Assembly: GCF_006228125.1 (NCBI RefSeq)
Contig: NZ_VDFY01000188.1
Location: forward strand, 19,998-83,997
Length of the DNA stretch: 64,000 bases
Origin: Micromonospora orduensis
GTDB lineage: Bacteria; Actinomycetota; Actinomycetes; Mycobacteriales; Micromonosporaceae
Direction of reading: 5' to 3'
Shown here: positions 1-7,958 of the stretch, piece by piece
Position numbering within the stretch: position 1 is the stretch's first letter
How the letters are laid out: each line of letters opens with the position of its first letter
Notes under the pieces: generated by a model
What the model saw: only the letters and a program-made list of their open reading frames with translations
The model's database searches: none
What the model was told of the DNA's origin: nothing
Program-made: the position numbers and the translations under genes

Positions 1-398
1 CGGCGGCGTTCCTGGCCGGAGAGCCGGGCCAGCCGATGCAGCAGGTCCAGCTCCTCCGGCCCGGCGCCGCGCCGGCTGACCGTGGCGAGCACCGCCTGGC
101 GCTGCCGGAGCACCCGGATCTGCACCGTCAGCGCCTCGGCGTGCGTGGCGGTCACCTCCTGCAGCGACACCTCGCGGTCCACCACCCGACGGATGCTGGC
201 GAGGTCCACGCCGAGATCGCGGAGCGTGCGAACCAGCTCCAGCCGGGCTACCGCGTCCGGGCCGAAGCGGCGGTAACCGGCCGGGCTCCGGTCGGTCGGC
301 GGCACGATGCCCTGATCGGCGTAGTAGCGGAGGGTCTTCACGCTCAGGCCGGTACGCCGGGCCAGCTCGCCGATCGTGTAACGCTCCTCGCCGCTCAT
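1..398 (-). CDS. MerR-family transcriptional regulator (3' end beyond the window)
   Basis: The protein starts at an ATG at 398 and reads off the left edge, so only about 132 N-terminal residues are visible. The first 35 residues hold a typical MerR winged helix-turn-helix (GELARRTGLSVKTLRYY, then a GYRRFGPDA wing), followed by a helical segment (ELVRTLRDLGVDLASIRRVV) that leads into the long dimerisation helix. MerR proteins bind the spacer of a promoter and distort it when an effector binds. The effector domain is missing here, so the signal cannot be named. It is divergent from the asparaginase gene with 123 bp between the starts, so shared control is possible but not shown. Confidence 0.93.
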   Translation of the reverse strand, partial: MSGEERYTIGELARRTGLSVKTLRYYADQGIVPPTDRSPAGYRRFGPDAVARLELVRTLRDLGVDLASIRRVVDREVSLQEVTATHAEALTVQIRVLRQRQAVLATVSRRGAGPEELDLLHRLARLSGQERR

Positions 399-521
399 GC
401 CCCCACCCTGCTGTCTCCCCCCGCTGGAGACACAACCCCCGGACATTCCGGGTGCAACGAACGCGGCGGGTACGGTCGTCCGGCCGACCGGTTGTCGGGC
501 GGCGGAACGGAGGCGTCCCCG

Positions 522-1511
522 GTGTCCATCGCCCTGATCACCCTCGGCGGCACGATCGCGATGGGCGGCGTCGACGCCGGCCGCCCGGGTGTGGTCACCC
601 GGCTCACCGGCGCGGACCTCACCGCGGCCGTACCCGGCCTCGCCGAGTTGGGCGTACCCGTCGACGTGCGGGACACCCACGCGGTGCCCAGCGCCCACCT
701 CACCGGCCGGCAGATGCTCGCCGTCGTGGACGAGGCCTCGGCGGCGGTGACCGGTGGAGCGACCGGCGTGGTGGTCACCCAGGGCACCGACACGCTGGAG
801 GAGACGGCGTTCCTGGCCGACCTGATCTGGCCGCACGCCGCACCGCTGGTCTTCACCGGCGCGATGCGCAACCCCACACTGGCCGGCGCGGACGGGCCGG
901 CGAACCTGCTCGCGGCACTGCGGGTGGCCGCCGCGCCGACAGCGCGGGACCTGGGCGTGCTGGTCGCGGTCAACGACGAGGTGCACGCCGCCCGCTGGCT
1001 CCGAAAGACGCACAGCACCAGCACCGCCACCTTCGCCTCGCCCAACGCCGGCCCACTCGGGCAGGTGATCGAGGGGGAGGTACGGATGCTGACCCGGCCG
1101 GTACGGCACGAGCCGCTGCCGACAGTGGACCCGGACCGGGTCGACGCGACCCGGGTGGCCCTGTACGTGGTGACGATGGACGACGACGGGCTGCTGCTGG
1201 ACGGTCTGGCCGACAGCCACCACGGCCTCGTGGTGGCCGGTTTCGGGGTCGGGCACGTGCCCGCCACGCTGGTGCCGGTGCTCGACGGACTCGCCGAACG
1301 GATGCCGGTCGTGCTCACCTCCCGCTCCGGCGCCGGGTCGGTGCTGCGGCACACGTACGGGGCGGTCGGTTCGGAGACCGACCTGCAACGGCGCGGTCTG
1401 CTCAACGGCGGGTTGCTCGACCCGTACAAGGCGCGCGTGCTGCTGCGCCTGCTGATCGGCGGCGGAGTTGGCCGCGACGAGGTGGCGGCGGTGCTGGCCC
1501 GGCACCGATGA
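522..1511 (+). CDS. L-asparaginase, bacterial type
   Basis: About 329 residues, the usual length for bacterial asparaginases, which hydrolyse L-asparagine to aspartate and ammonia. Both catalytic threonine motifs are present: LITLGGTIAMGG at residues 5-16 and VVVTQGTDTLEETAF near residue 85. The fold continues to the end with the conserved ESD-like and GVGHVPATLV segments. The open frame extends far upstream, but family homology begins at the GTG at 522, which is therefore chosen as start. No signal peptide is visible, so it is probably cytoplasmic. The next gene follows after 23 bp but has its own -10-like box. Confidence 0.92.
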   Translation: MSIALITLGGTIAMGGVDAGRPGVVTRLTGADLTAAVPGLAELGVPVDVRDTHAVPSAHLTGRQMLAVVDEASAAVTGGATGVVVTQGTDTLEETAFLADLIWPHAAPLVFTGAMRNPTLAGADGPANLLAALRVAAAPTARDLGVLVAVNDEVHAARWLRKTHSTSTATFASPNAGPLGQVIEGEVRMLTRPVRHEPLPTVDPDRVDATRVALYVVTMDDDGLLLDGLADSHHGLVVAGFGVGHVPATLVPVLDGLAERMPVVLTSRSGAGSVLRHTYGAVGSETDLQRRGLLNGGLLDPYKARVLLRLLIGGGVGRDEVAAVLARHR

Positions 1512-1522
1512 GCGCCCGTCCC

Positions 1523-1528
1523 TAGACT
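1523..1528 (+). promoter_or_regulatory. -10-like box TAGACT, leaderless-type promoter
   Basis: TAGACT fits the actinobacterial TAnnnT -10 consensus and ends 6 nt before the GTG start at 1535, so transcription would begin at or next to the start codon. No convincing -35 hexamer is seen. Inferred from position only. Confidence 0.45.
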
Positions 1529-1534
1529 GCTGCC

Positions 1535-1789
1535 GTGAGCGGAGAGCGACGACCCCTGGCCGACCGGCCGCTCACCGAGCCGCACCCGTCGCGGCTGCCG
1601 CCGGCGCACCCCGGTCGGGAACGGATCCTCGCCGCGCACGCCGCCGCGTTGGCCGCCGGGGAGGCCGGCTACCTCGACCCGGCGAGCGGGTTGTTCGTGC
1701 TCAGCGCGGGGTTCCTGGCCCGGCGCGGAGCGTGCTGTGGACGCGGCTGCCGACACTGCCCGTACGTGGACGATCCACCGTCGGAATAG
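1535..1789 (+). CDS. DUF5522 small cysteine-rich protein
   Basis: An 84-residue protein whose C-terminal half carries the DUF5522 signature: GYLDPASGLFVLSAGFLARR followed by GACCGRGCRHCPY. The four clustered cysteines and a histidine near residues 67-75 look like a metal-binding site, but no function is established for the family. The N-terminal 35 residues are rich in Arg and Pro. There is no Shine-Dalgarno sequence; instead TAGACT lies 6 nt before the GTG, suggesting a leaderless mRNA. It lies 23 bp after the asparaginase gene on the same strand. Confidence 0.85.
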   Translation: MSGERRPLADRPLTEPHPSRLPPAHPGRERILAAHAAALAAGEAGYLDPASGLFVLSAGFLARRGACCGRGCRHCPYVDDPPSE

Positions 1790-1888
1790 ACGTCAGCGGG
1801 GGCTTCCGCCCGACCCGGACACCCCGTACGGTGTCCGACGGAGATGCGGCGGGCACCCTGTGCCCGTCGGTCGGCGAGAGGGTGGGTC

Positions 1889-2437
1889 GTGCGCGGGCGG
1901 ATCGTGGTCGCGGGGCTGGCCGGGCTGCTGGTGAGCGGCTGCGCCGCCGAGGCCGAGCCGGTGGCGGTGCCGCCACCCGTGCCGAGCACGGTGGACGTGG
2001 CGGCGGCGTCCTCGGGCGGCGCCTGCCGGCTGCTGGACTTCACGCTGATCGAGCAGGCGGTCAAGGTGCGCTTCGACGTGGCGGCGGCCAGCGAACGCGA
2101 CGACACGCACACCTGCGTGGTCCGCTCCGGGGCGGCGACGTTGCCGGAGTTGACGCTGAGCGTGACCGAGACCACGATCGACAAGGTCACCTTCGGCGCG
2201 GACGTGGTGCCGGACAAGGCCGCGAAGGTCACCGGGCTGGGTCAGCAGGCGTACCGACGGACCACCGCCGCGACGGGCGGGCACGGGCCGGTGGCCGAGG
2301 TGGGCTGGTTGGCCAGCGACGGACGGCTGGCCTCGCTGAGCTGGACGGGCGCCCAGGACAGCGAGCGGGCGGCGGCCGAGAAGCTGACCGGTGCCCTGGT
2401 CACGCTGGCCAAGAAGGTCGACACCCGGGCGCTGTGA
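1889..2437 (+). CDS. Putative lipoprotein, DUF3558-like
   Basis: A 182-residue protein beginning at the GTG at 1889, preceded by GAGAGGG. The N terminus is a lipoprotein signal peptide: basic VRGRI, a hydrophobic core, then the lipobox LVSGC, with the lipidated cysteine near residue 17. The mature part has two further cysteines (GACRLLD and HTCVV) and ends in a helical AAAEKLTGALVTLAKKV. The layout resembles actinobacterial DUF3558 lipoproteins, but that assignment is tentative. A TACGGT box at 1827-1832 could be its -10 element. It converges on ideR with 11 bp between stops. Confidence 0.8.
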   Translation: MRGRIVVAGLAGLLVSGCAAEAEPVAVPPPVPSTVDVAAASSGGACRLLDFTLIEQAVKVRFDVAAASERDDTHTCVVRSGAATLPELTLSVTETTIDKVTFGADVVPDKAAKVTGLGQQAYRRTTAATGGHGPVAEVGWLASDGRLASLSWTGAQDSERAAAEKLTGALVTLAKKVDTRAL

Positions 2438-2448
2438 CGCCCGCTCGG

Positions 2449-3138
2449 TCAGTTGGCGGCGACGAAGACCCGGGAGGCGACCTCGCGGGGCAGCCGGACC
2501 CGGTCGCCGGAGCGGTCGATCGACACCCCGTCGCGTTCCTGGGCCACGGTCACCGTGGCGCCCGGGTCGACACCGGCGGCGTGCAACTGGCGCAGCACGT
2601 CGGCGTCGGTCTGCACGCTCTCGCAGATCCGGCGGACCACGACCGGCCCGGACAGGCCGGGGAACGCCAGGTTGCGCTCACCGTCGCCGGCCACGGTGGG
2701 CTCCGCCTCGGGCGAGCCCAGCTCCTCCAGCCCCGGGATGGGGTTTCCGTAGGGGGATCGGGTCGGCCGGTTGAGCAAGTCGTACACCCGCTTCTCCACG
2801 GCGTCGCTCATCACGTGCTCCCAGCGGCAGGCCTCCTCGTGGGCCTCCTCGTAGGGCATGCCGATGACGTTGACCAGCAGCAACTCGGCGAGGCGGTGCT
2901 TGCGCATCACCGACACGGCGCTGCCGCGACCGAGCGCGGTGAGCGTGAGATGGCGGTCACCCTCGACGGTGAGCAGGCCGTCGCGCTCCATCCGGGCGAC
3001 GGTCTGGCTCACGGTGGGGCCGCTCTGCCGCAGCCGCTCGGCGATGCGGGCACGTAGCGGCGGCACCCCCTCCTCTTCCAACTCGAGGATGGTGCGCAGG
3101 TACATTTCGGTCGTGTCGACCAGGTCGTGAGACTTCAT
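2449..3138 (-). CDS. ideR: Iron-dependent repressor, DtxR/IdeR family
   Basis: A 229-residue regulator that matches mycobacterial IdeR and corynebacterial DtxR throughout. Residues 1-65 are the winged helix (LVDTTEMYLRTILELEEEG, then LRQSGPTVSQTVARMERDGL). Residues 66-140 are the metal-binding and dimerisation domain, including MRKHRLAELLL and ACRWEHVMSD, which carry the Cys, Glu and His ligands equivalent to DtxR Cys102, Glu105 and His106; Met12 corresponds to DtxR Met10. The C terminus (about residues 150-229) is an SH3-like domain. With Fe(II) bound, the family represses siderophore and iron-uptake genes and controls storage genes. The ATG at 3138 is where homology begins. In mycobacteria ideR lies beside sigB, as it does here within about 6 kb. 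Confidence 0.95.
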   Translation of the reverse strand: MKSHDLVDTTEMYLRTILELEEEGVPPLRARIAERLRQSGPTVSQTVARMERDGLLTVEGDRHLTLTALGRGSAVSVMRKHRLAELLLVNVIGMPYEEAHEEACRWEHVMSDAVEKRVYDLLNRPTRSPYGNPIPGLEELGSPEAEPTVAGDGERNLAFPGLSGPVVVRRICESVQTDADVLRQLHAAGVDPGATVTVAQERDGVSIDRSGDRVRLPREVASRVFVAAN

Positions 3139-3238
3139 AAGGTCAGCGGCCCTCCGATGCAGAATGCTACCTCGGCTCGTCGGCGACGACCGCCGCCGAG
3201 CCGTGTGCCGTTGACGCGAATGGTGTTGGATGGTCGCC

Positions 3239-4099
3239 ATGTCCGGTACCCAGGAGCCGCTGGTCGAGGTCGATCGGCTCGTCGACGAGCTCGACCGCGA
3301 CGATCCGCCCACCCTGCTCGACGTCCGCTGGCGGCTCACCGGGCCGCCCGGCCGCGACGACTACCTCGTCGGCCACCTGCCCGGCGCGGTCTTCGTCGAC
3401 CTGGACACCGCGCTGTGCGGCCCGCCCGGGGCCGGCGGCCGGCATCCGCTGCCCGACCCGGCCGCGTTGCAGGCCACGCTGCGGGCCGCCGGGGTCCGCG
3501 CCGGTCACTCCGTCGTCGTGTACGACGGCGGCGACGGCCTGGCCGCCGCGCGGGCCTGGTGGACGCTGCGCTGGGCGGGGCACCGGCCGGTGCGCCTGCT
3601 GCACGGCGGCTACCCGGCCTGGGTGGCCGCCGGCCGGCCCGTCTCGACCACGGCGCCTGATCCGGCCCCCGGTGACGTCGAGGTGCGCCCCGGTGACCTG
3701 CCGGTGCTCGACGCGGCGCAGGCCGCAAGGCTGGCCGCCGCGGAGGACGCCGTTCTGCTCGACGTGCGGGCCGCGCCCCGCTACGCCGGTGAGACCGAGC
3801 CGATCGACCCGGTCGCCGGTCACGTGCCGGGGGCGGCGAATCTGCCCGCCGGCGAGTACGTCGGCCCGGACGGGCGTTTCGCGGCGGCCGACCTGTTGCG
3901 GGAACGGTTCGCCGCCGTCGGCGTCACCGAGGGACGCTCCGTCGGGGCGTACTGCGGCTCCGGGGTGACCGCCGCGCAGGCGGTGCTGGCGCTGCACCTG
4001 GCGGGCCTCCCGGACGCGGCGCTCTACGTCGGATCGTGGAGCAACTGGGTGGCCGACCCGGCCCGGCCGGTCGCCACCGGTCCGACACCCGGTCGCTGA
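3239..4099 (+). CDS. sseA: Thiosulfate/3-mercaptopyruvate sulfurtransferase, two rhodanese domains
   Basis: About 286 residues with two rhodanese-like domains. The first (residues about 18-130) is the inactive structural copy. The second (about 150-280) carries the active-site loop YCGSGVTA with the persulfide cysteine near residue 240. CGSGVTA is typical of thiosulfate sulfurtransferases rather than the CGxGTT-type loop of mercaptopyruvate enzymes, though the two overlap. It transfers sulfane sulfur to a thiophilic acceptor in the cytoplasm. An in-frame ATG at 3230 is an alternative start; 3239 is preferred because MSGTQEP is the usual N terminus length. It is divergent from ideR. Confidence 0.9.
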   Translation: MSGTQEPLVEVDRLVDELDRDDPPTLLDVRWRLTGPPGRDDYLVGHLPGAVFVDLDTALCGPPGAGGRHPLPDPAALQATLRAAGVRAGHSVVVYDGGDGLAAARAWWTLRWAGHRPVRLLHGGYPAWVAAGRPVSTTAPDPAPGDVEVRPGDLPVLDAAQAARLAAAEDAVLLDVRAAPRYAGETEPIDPVAGHVPGAANLPAGEYVGPDGRFAAADLLRERFAAVGVTEGRSVGAYCGSGVTAAQAVLALHLAGLPDAALYVGSWSNWVADPARPVATGPTPGR

Positions 4100-4137
4100 C
4101 CTGCGTGTGCGGACGGTCCTCGTGCGACGATGGGCTC

Positions 4138-5319
4138 ATGTCCGACGACACGGTGGTGGTGTGGGACGAGTCGCTGCTCGCCTACGACATGGGTGATCAT
4201 CCGCTCGACCCGGTCCGGGTGGAGTTGACCGTCGCGCTCGCCCGCGAGCTGGGCATCCTGGATCGGCCGGGGGTGCGCATGGTCAAGCCGGAGCCCGCCG
4301 ACGATGCCCTGCTCACCCGCGTGCACCACCCGGCCTACCTGGCCGCGGTGCGCGCGGCCCCCCGCGACCCGCTCTTCGCCGGGTACGGGTTGGGCACGTC
4401 CGACAACCCGGTCTTCGACGGGATGCACGAGTCCAGCGCGCTGATCGCCGGGGCGACGGTGACCGCCGCCGAGGCGGTCTGGCGTGGCGACGCCCGCCGG
4501 GCGGTGAACGTGGCCGGCGGCCTGCACCACGCGATGCCCGCCCGGGCGTCCGGCTTCTGCGTCTACAACGACCCGGCCGTGGCCATCGCCCGGCTGCTCG
4601 ACCTGGGCGCGGAGCGCATCGCGTACGTGGACGTCGACGTGCACCACGGCGACGGGGTGCAGCAGGTCTTCTGGGACGACCCCCGGGTGCTCACGGTGAG
4701 CCTGCACGAGACCCCGCTGGCGCTGTTCCCGGGCACCGGCTTCCCCGACGAGACCGGCGGGCCGGGCGCGCAGGGCACCGCCGTGAACATGCCGCTGCCG
4801 CCGGGCGTCGACGACACCGGCTGGCAGCGGGCGTTCCACGCGATCGTGCCGTCGGTGCTGCGCGCGTTCCGGCCGCAGGTGCTGGTCACCCAGTGCGGCG
4901 CGGACGGGCACCGACTGGATCCGCTCGCCGACCTCAACCTCACCGTGGACGGGCAGCGGGCCACCTACCTGGCGTTGCGGGCGCTCGCCGACGAGCTGTG
5001 CGACGGCCGCTGGGTGGCCACCGGTGGCGGCGGGTACGCGCTGGTCGAGGTGGTGCCCCGGGCCTGGAGCCACCTGCTGGCCGTGGCGACCGGCGCCCCG
5101 GTGGACCCGGCGACGCTCACCCCGCCGGCGTGGCGGGAGTTGGCCGCCGCCCGTCGTCCGGGCCGGGAGATTCCGCTGCGGATGACCGACGACGCCGACC
5201 CGTCGTACGAGCCGTGGCAGCCGACTGGCGAGCCGAACGCCGTGGACCGGGCCATCGCGGCCACCCGCAGGACGGTCTTCCCGCTGCTCGGGCTCGACCC
5301 GCACGACCCGCGGGACTGA
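4138..5319 (+). CDS. acuC: AcuC-type deacetylase, histone deacetylase superfamily
   Basis: A 393-residue class I HDAC-like protein. Zinc-site and charge-relay motifs are intact: GGLHHAMPARASGFCVYND (residues about 126-144) and the metal-binding aspartate and histidine in YVDVDVHHGDGVQQVF, with QCGADGHRLDPLADLN and TGGGGYAL further on. In Bacillus, AcuC deacetylates and so reactivates acetyl-CoA synthetase. The next gene, 24 bp downstream, encodes the GNAT/acyl-CoA-synthetase protein expected to place that modification, which supports the assignment. The open frame continues upstream, but alignable sequence starts at the ATG at 4138; GACGAT lies 6 nt ahead of it, a possible weak leaderless -10 box. 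Confidence 0.92.
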   Translation: MSDDTVVVWDESLLAYDMGDHPLDPVRVELTVALARELGILDRPGVRMVKPEPADDALLTRVHHPAYLAAVRAAPRDPLFAGYGLGTSDNPVFDGMHESSALIAGATVTAAEAVWRGDARRAVNVAGGLHHAMPARASGFCVYNDPAVAIARLLDLGAERIAYVDVDVHHGDGVQQVFWDDPRVLTVSLHETPLALFPGTGFPDETGGPGAQGTAVNMPLPPGVDDTGWQRAFHAIVPSVLRAFRPQVLVTQCGADGHRLDPLADLNLTVDGQRATYLALRALADELCDGRWVATGGGGYALVEVVPRAWSHLLAVATGAPVDPATLTPPAWRELAAARRPGREIPLRMTDDADPSYEPWQPTGEPNAVDRAIAATRRTVFPLLGLDPHDPRD

Positions 5320-5343
5320 GCCGGGCCGGGGGAGGACCACGCC

Positions 5344-7899
5344 GTGACGACCGTGGACCAGCCGGTGGACCTGCTGCTCAGAGATGGCAGCACCGTCCAG
5401 TTGCGACAGATCAGCCCGGCCGACGCGCCGGGCATCGTGGCGATGCACAGCCGGTTCTCCGAGCGCACCCGCTACCTGCGCTACTTCTCGCCGTACCCGC
5501 GCATCCCCGAACGGGACCTGATCCGGTTCGTCACCGTCGACCACCGCGACCGGGAGGCGTTCGTCGTGCTGGCCGGCGACCAGATCATCGCGGTCGGCCG
5601 GTACGAGCGGCTCGGCCCGCAGGCCCCGGAGGCGGAGGTGGCCTTCGTGGTGGAGGACGCCCACCAGGGCCGGGGTATCGGCTCGGTGCTGATGGAGCAC
5701 CTGGCCGACGCCGCCCGCCGCAACGGCATCATGAGTTTCGTGGCCGAGGTGCTGCCGACCAACGGGACGATGCTGCGGGTCTTCGCCGACTTCGGCTACC
5801 AGGTCCAGCGCGAGTACGCCGACGGCGTGGTGCACCTGAGCTTCCCGATCGCGCCCACCGAGGCGACGCTGGAGGTGCAGCGGGGCCGGGAGCACCGCAC
5901 CGAGGCCCGGTCGATCGCCCGGCTGCTCGCCCCGCGCGGCATCGCCGTCTACGGCGCCAGCGCCACCGGCCAGGGCGTCGGAGCGGCCGTGCTCGGGCAC
6001 CTGCGCGACGGCGGCTTCACCGGCGCGGTGGTGCCGGTGCACCCGAGCGCGTCGACCGTGGCGGGTCTGCCCGCGTACCCGTCGGCGGTCGACGCCGGTG
6101 TCCCGGTGGACCTGGCGGTGGTGGCGGTCCCGCCGGAGGCGGCGACCACTGTGGTGGCCGACGCGGCAGCCGCGGGGGTGCACGGCCTGGTGGTCATCTC
6201 GGCGGGCTTCGCCGAGGCCGGTCCCGAGGGCGCGGCGGTGCAGCGGGCGTTGGTCCGCGCGGCGCACGCCGCCGGGATGCGCGTGGTCGGTCCGAACTGC
6301 CTCGGGGTGGCCAACACCGACCCGGCGGTACGCCTCAACGCCACCCTCGCCCCGGCGCTGCCGCCGGCCGGTCGGGTCGGCATCTTCAGCCAGTCCGGCG
6401 CGTTCGGGGTGGCGTTGCTCGCCGAGGCGGACAGGCGTGGCCTCGGCCTGTCCAGCTTCGTGTCGGCAGGTAACCGGGCGGACGTCTCCGGCAACGACCT
6501 GCTTCAGTACTGGCAGGACGACCCCGGCACCGACGTGATCATGCTGTACCTGGAGACCTTCGGAAACCCCCGCAAGTTCGCCCGGCTGGCCCGGCGGATC
6601 GGCCGCGCGAAACCGGTCGTGGCGCTCGCCTCGCCGGCCCGCCCGGTCGGGGTGGGTGACAGCGACGGCCCGGACGAGGTCGCGGTGGCGGCACTGTTCG
6701 CCCAGTCGGGGGTGATCCGGGTGGACACCGTGTCGGAGCTGCTCGACGTGGGGGTGCTGCTGGCCAACCAGCCGTTGCCGGCCGGTGGCCGGGTCGGTGT
6801 GGTGGGCAACTCCTCTGCGTTGACCGGCCTGGCCGCCACGGCCTGCGCCGGGCAGGGCCTCACCGTCGCCGACGGCTACCCCCGCGACGTGGGGCCGAGC
6901 GCCGGCGCCGCCGAGTTCGCCGCCGCCCTCGCCGAGACGGCCGCCGACGAGGGGGTGGACGCCCTGGTGGTGGTGTTCGCGCCCCCGCTGCCCGGCCAAC
7001 TCACCGATGTGGACGCCGACGTCACCGCCGCGCTGCCGGCCGCGCTGGCGCTGGGCAAGCCGACGGTGGCGACGTTCCTGGTCGGCCGGCTGCCCGCCGG
7101 GGTGCCGGCGTACGGCGGTGTCGAGGAGGCCGTGCGCGCTCTCGCCCGTGTGCACCGGTACGCCGAGTGGCTGCGCCGGCCGCCCGGCGTGACGCCGGAG
7201 CTGCCCCGGGTGGACCGGGACGCGGCGCAGGCCGCCCTGCGCGCCGACACCATCGACCCGGGCGCGCTGCTGTCCGCGTACGGCATCGAGACCGTGGCGT
7301 CGGTCCCCGCCGACTCGGCCGACGAGGTGGTCGAGGCCGCGGCGCGGCTGGGCTTCCCGGTGGCCCTCAAGGCAGCCGCCCCGGGGCTGCGGCACCGGCT
7401 CGATCTCGGCGCGGTCCGGCTCGGCCTGCCCGACGAACCGACACTGCGCCGGGCGTACGCCGAGGTGGCTGCGCTGTTCGGCGCGGACGTCCTGGTCCAG
7501 CCGATGGTCCCGCCCGGCGTGGCCTGTGTGGTGGAGCTGGTGGAGGATCCGGCGTTCGGTCCGGTGGTCGGCTTCGGTCTCGGCGGGGTCGCCACCGAAC
7601 TGCTCGGCGACCGGGCGTGGCGGGCCGTGCCGCTGACCGACGCCGACGCCGCCGAACTGGTCGACGAGCCCCGGGCGGCACCGCTGCTGCGCGGGCACCG
7701 GGGCGCGGCGCCGGTCGACCGGGCGGCGCTGGCCGACCTGCTGCTACGGGTGGGTCAGCTCGCCGACGAGCAGCCCCGGGTACGCTCGCTGACCCTCAAC
7801 CCGGTGCTCGCCCGCCCGGACGGCATCTCGGTCCTGCACGCCGAGGTACGCGTCGGCGGGGTGACCGCCCGCCCCGACACCGGCCCGCGCCGCCTCTGA
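5344..7899 (+). CDS. Protein lysine acetyltransferase, GNAT domain fused to NDP-forming acyl-CoA synthetase
   Basis: A large 851-residue fusion. Residues about 10-185 are a GNAT domain with the acetyl-CoA loop AHQGRGIGSVLMEHL. Residues about 195-320 are a CoA-binding Rossmann domain (GIAVYGASATGQGVG). Residues about 330-620 are succinyl-CoA-ligase-like (GIFSQSGAFGVALL), and the C-terminal 220 residues are an ATP-grasp-like subdomain (FPVALKAAAPGLRHR). Salmonella Pat has the opposite order; the GNAT-first order occurs in actinomycete Pat proteins. These synthetase domains usually bind acetyl-CoA for regulation rather than catalyse. Together with AcuC upstream it forms a write/erase pair for protein acetylation. 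The GTG at 5344 follows GGGGGAGG. A perfect hairpin follows the stop. Confidence 0.92.
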   Translation: MTTVDQPVDLLLRDGSTVQLRQISPADAPGIVAMHSRFSERTRYLRYFSPYPRIPERDLIRFVTVDHRDREAFVVLAGDQIIAVGRYERLGPQAPEAEVAFVVEDAHQGRGIGSVLMEHLADAARRNGIMSFVAEVLPTNGTMLRVFADFGYQVQREYADGVVHLSFPIAPTEATLEVQRGREHRTEARSIARLLAPRGIAVYGASATGQGVGAAVLGHLRDGGFTGAVVPVHPSASTVAGLPAYPSAVDAGVPVDLAVVAVPPEAATTVVADAAAAGVHGLVVISAGFAEAGPEGAAVQRALVRAAHAAGMRVVGPNCLGVANTDPAVRLNATLAPALPPAGRVGIFSQSGAFGVALLAEADRRGLGLSSFVSAGNRADVSGNDLLQYWQDDPGTDVIMLYLETFGNPRKFARLARRIGRAKPVVALASPARPVGVGDSDGPDEVAVAALFAQSGVIRVDTVSELLDVGVLLANQPLPAGGRVGVVGNSSALTGLAATACAGQGLTVADGYPRDVGPSAGAAEFAAALAETAADEGVDALVVVFAPPLPGQLTDVDADVTAALPAALALGKPTVATFLVGRLPAGVPAYGGVEEAVRALARVHRYAEWLRRPPGVTPELPRVDRDAAQAALRADTIDPGALLSAYGIETVASVPADSADEVVEAAARLGFPVALKAAAPGLRHRLDLGAVRLGLPDEPTLRRAYAEVAALFGADVLVQPMVPPGVACVVELVEDPAFGPVVGFGLGGVATELLGDRAWRAVPLTDADAAELVDEPRAAPLLRGHRGAAPVDRAALADLLLRVGQLADEQPRVRSLTLNPVLARPDGISVLHAEVRVGGVTARPDTGPRRL

Positions 7900-7908
7900 C
7901 CCGCGTAC

Positions 7909-7947
7909 GCGCGCAAGCCCCCGGCGAACCGCCGGGGGCTTGCGCGC
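7909..7947. terminator. Bidirectional hairpin terminator, 18-bp perfect stem
   Basis: Arms at 7909-7926 and 7930-7947 are perfectly complementary over 18 bp with an AAC loop. It sits between the convergent stops of the acetyltransferase gene (7899) and sigB (7959), so it can end transcripts from both sides. No T-tract follows, as is common in high-G+C actinobacteria. Confidence 0.85.
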
Positions 7948-7958
7948 GGGGCGCTGTG

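Noticed and set aside
4024..7698. A 1224-codon minus-strand open frame opposite acuC and the acetyltransferase gene
   Set aside because: Shadow of two well-supported plus-strand genes; no domain and wrong codon-position GC bias.
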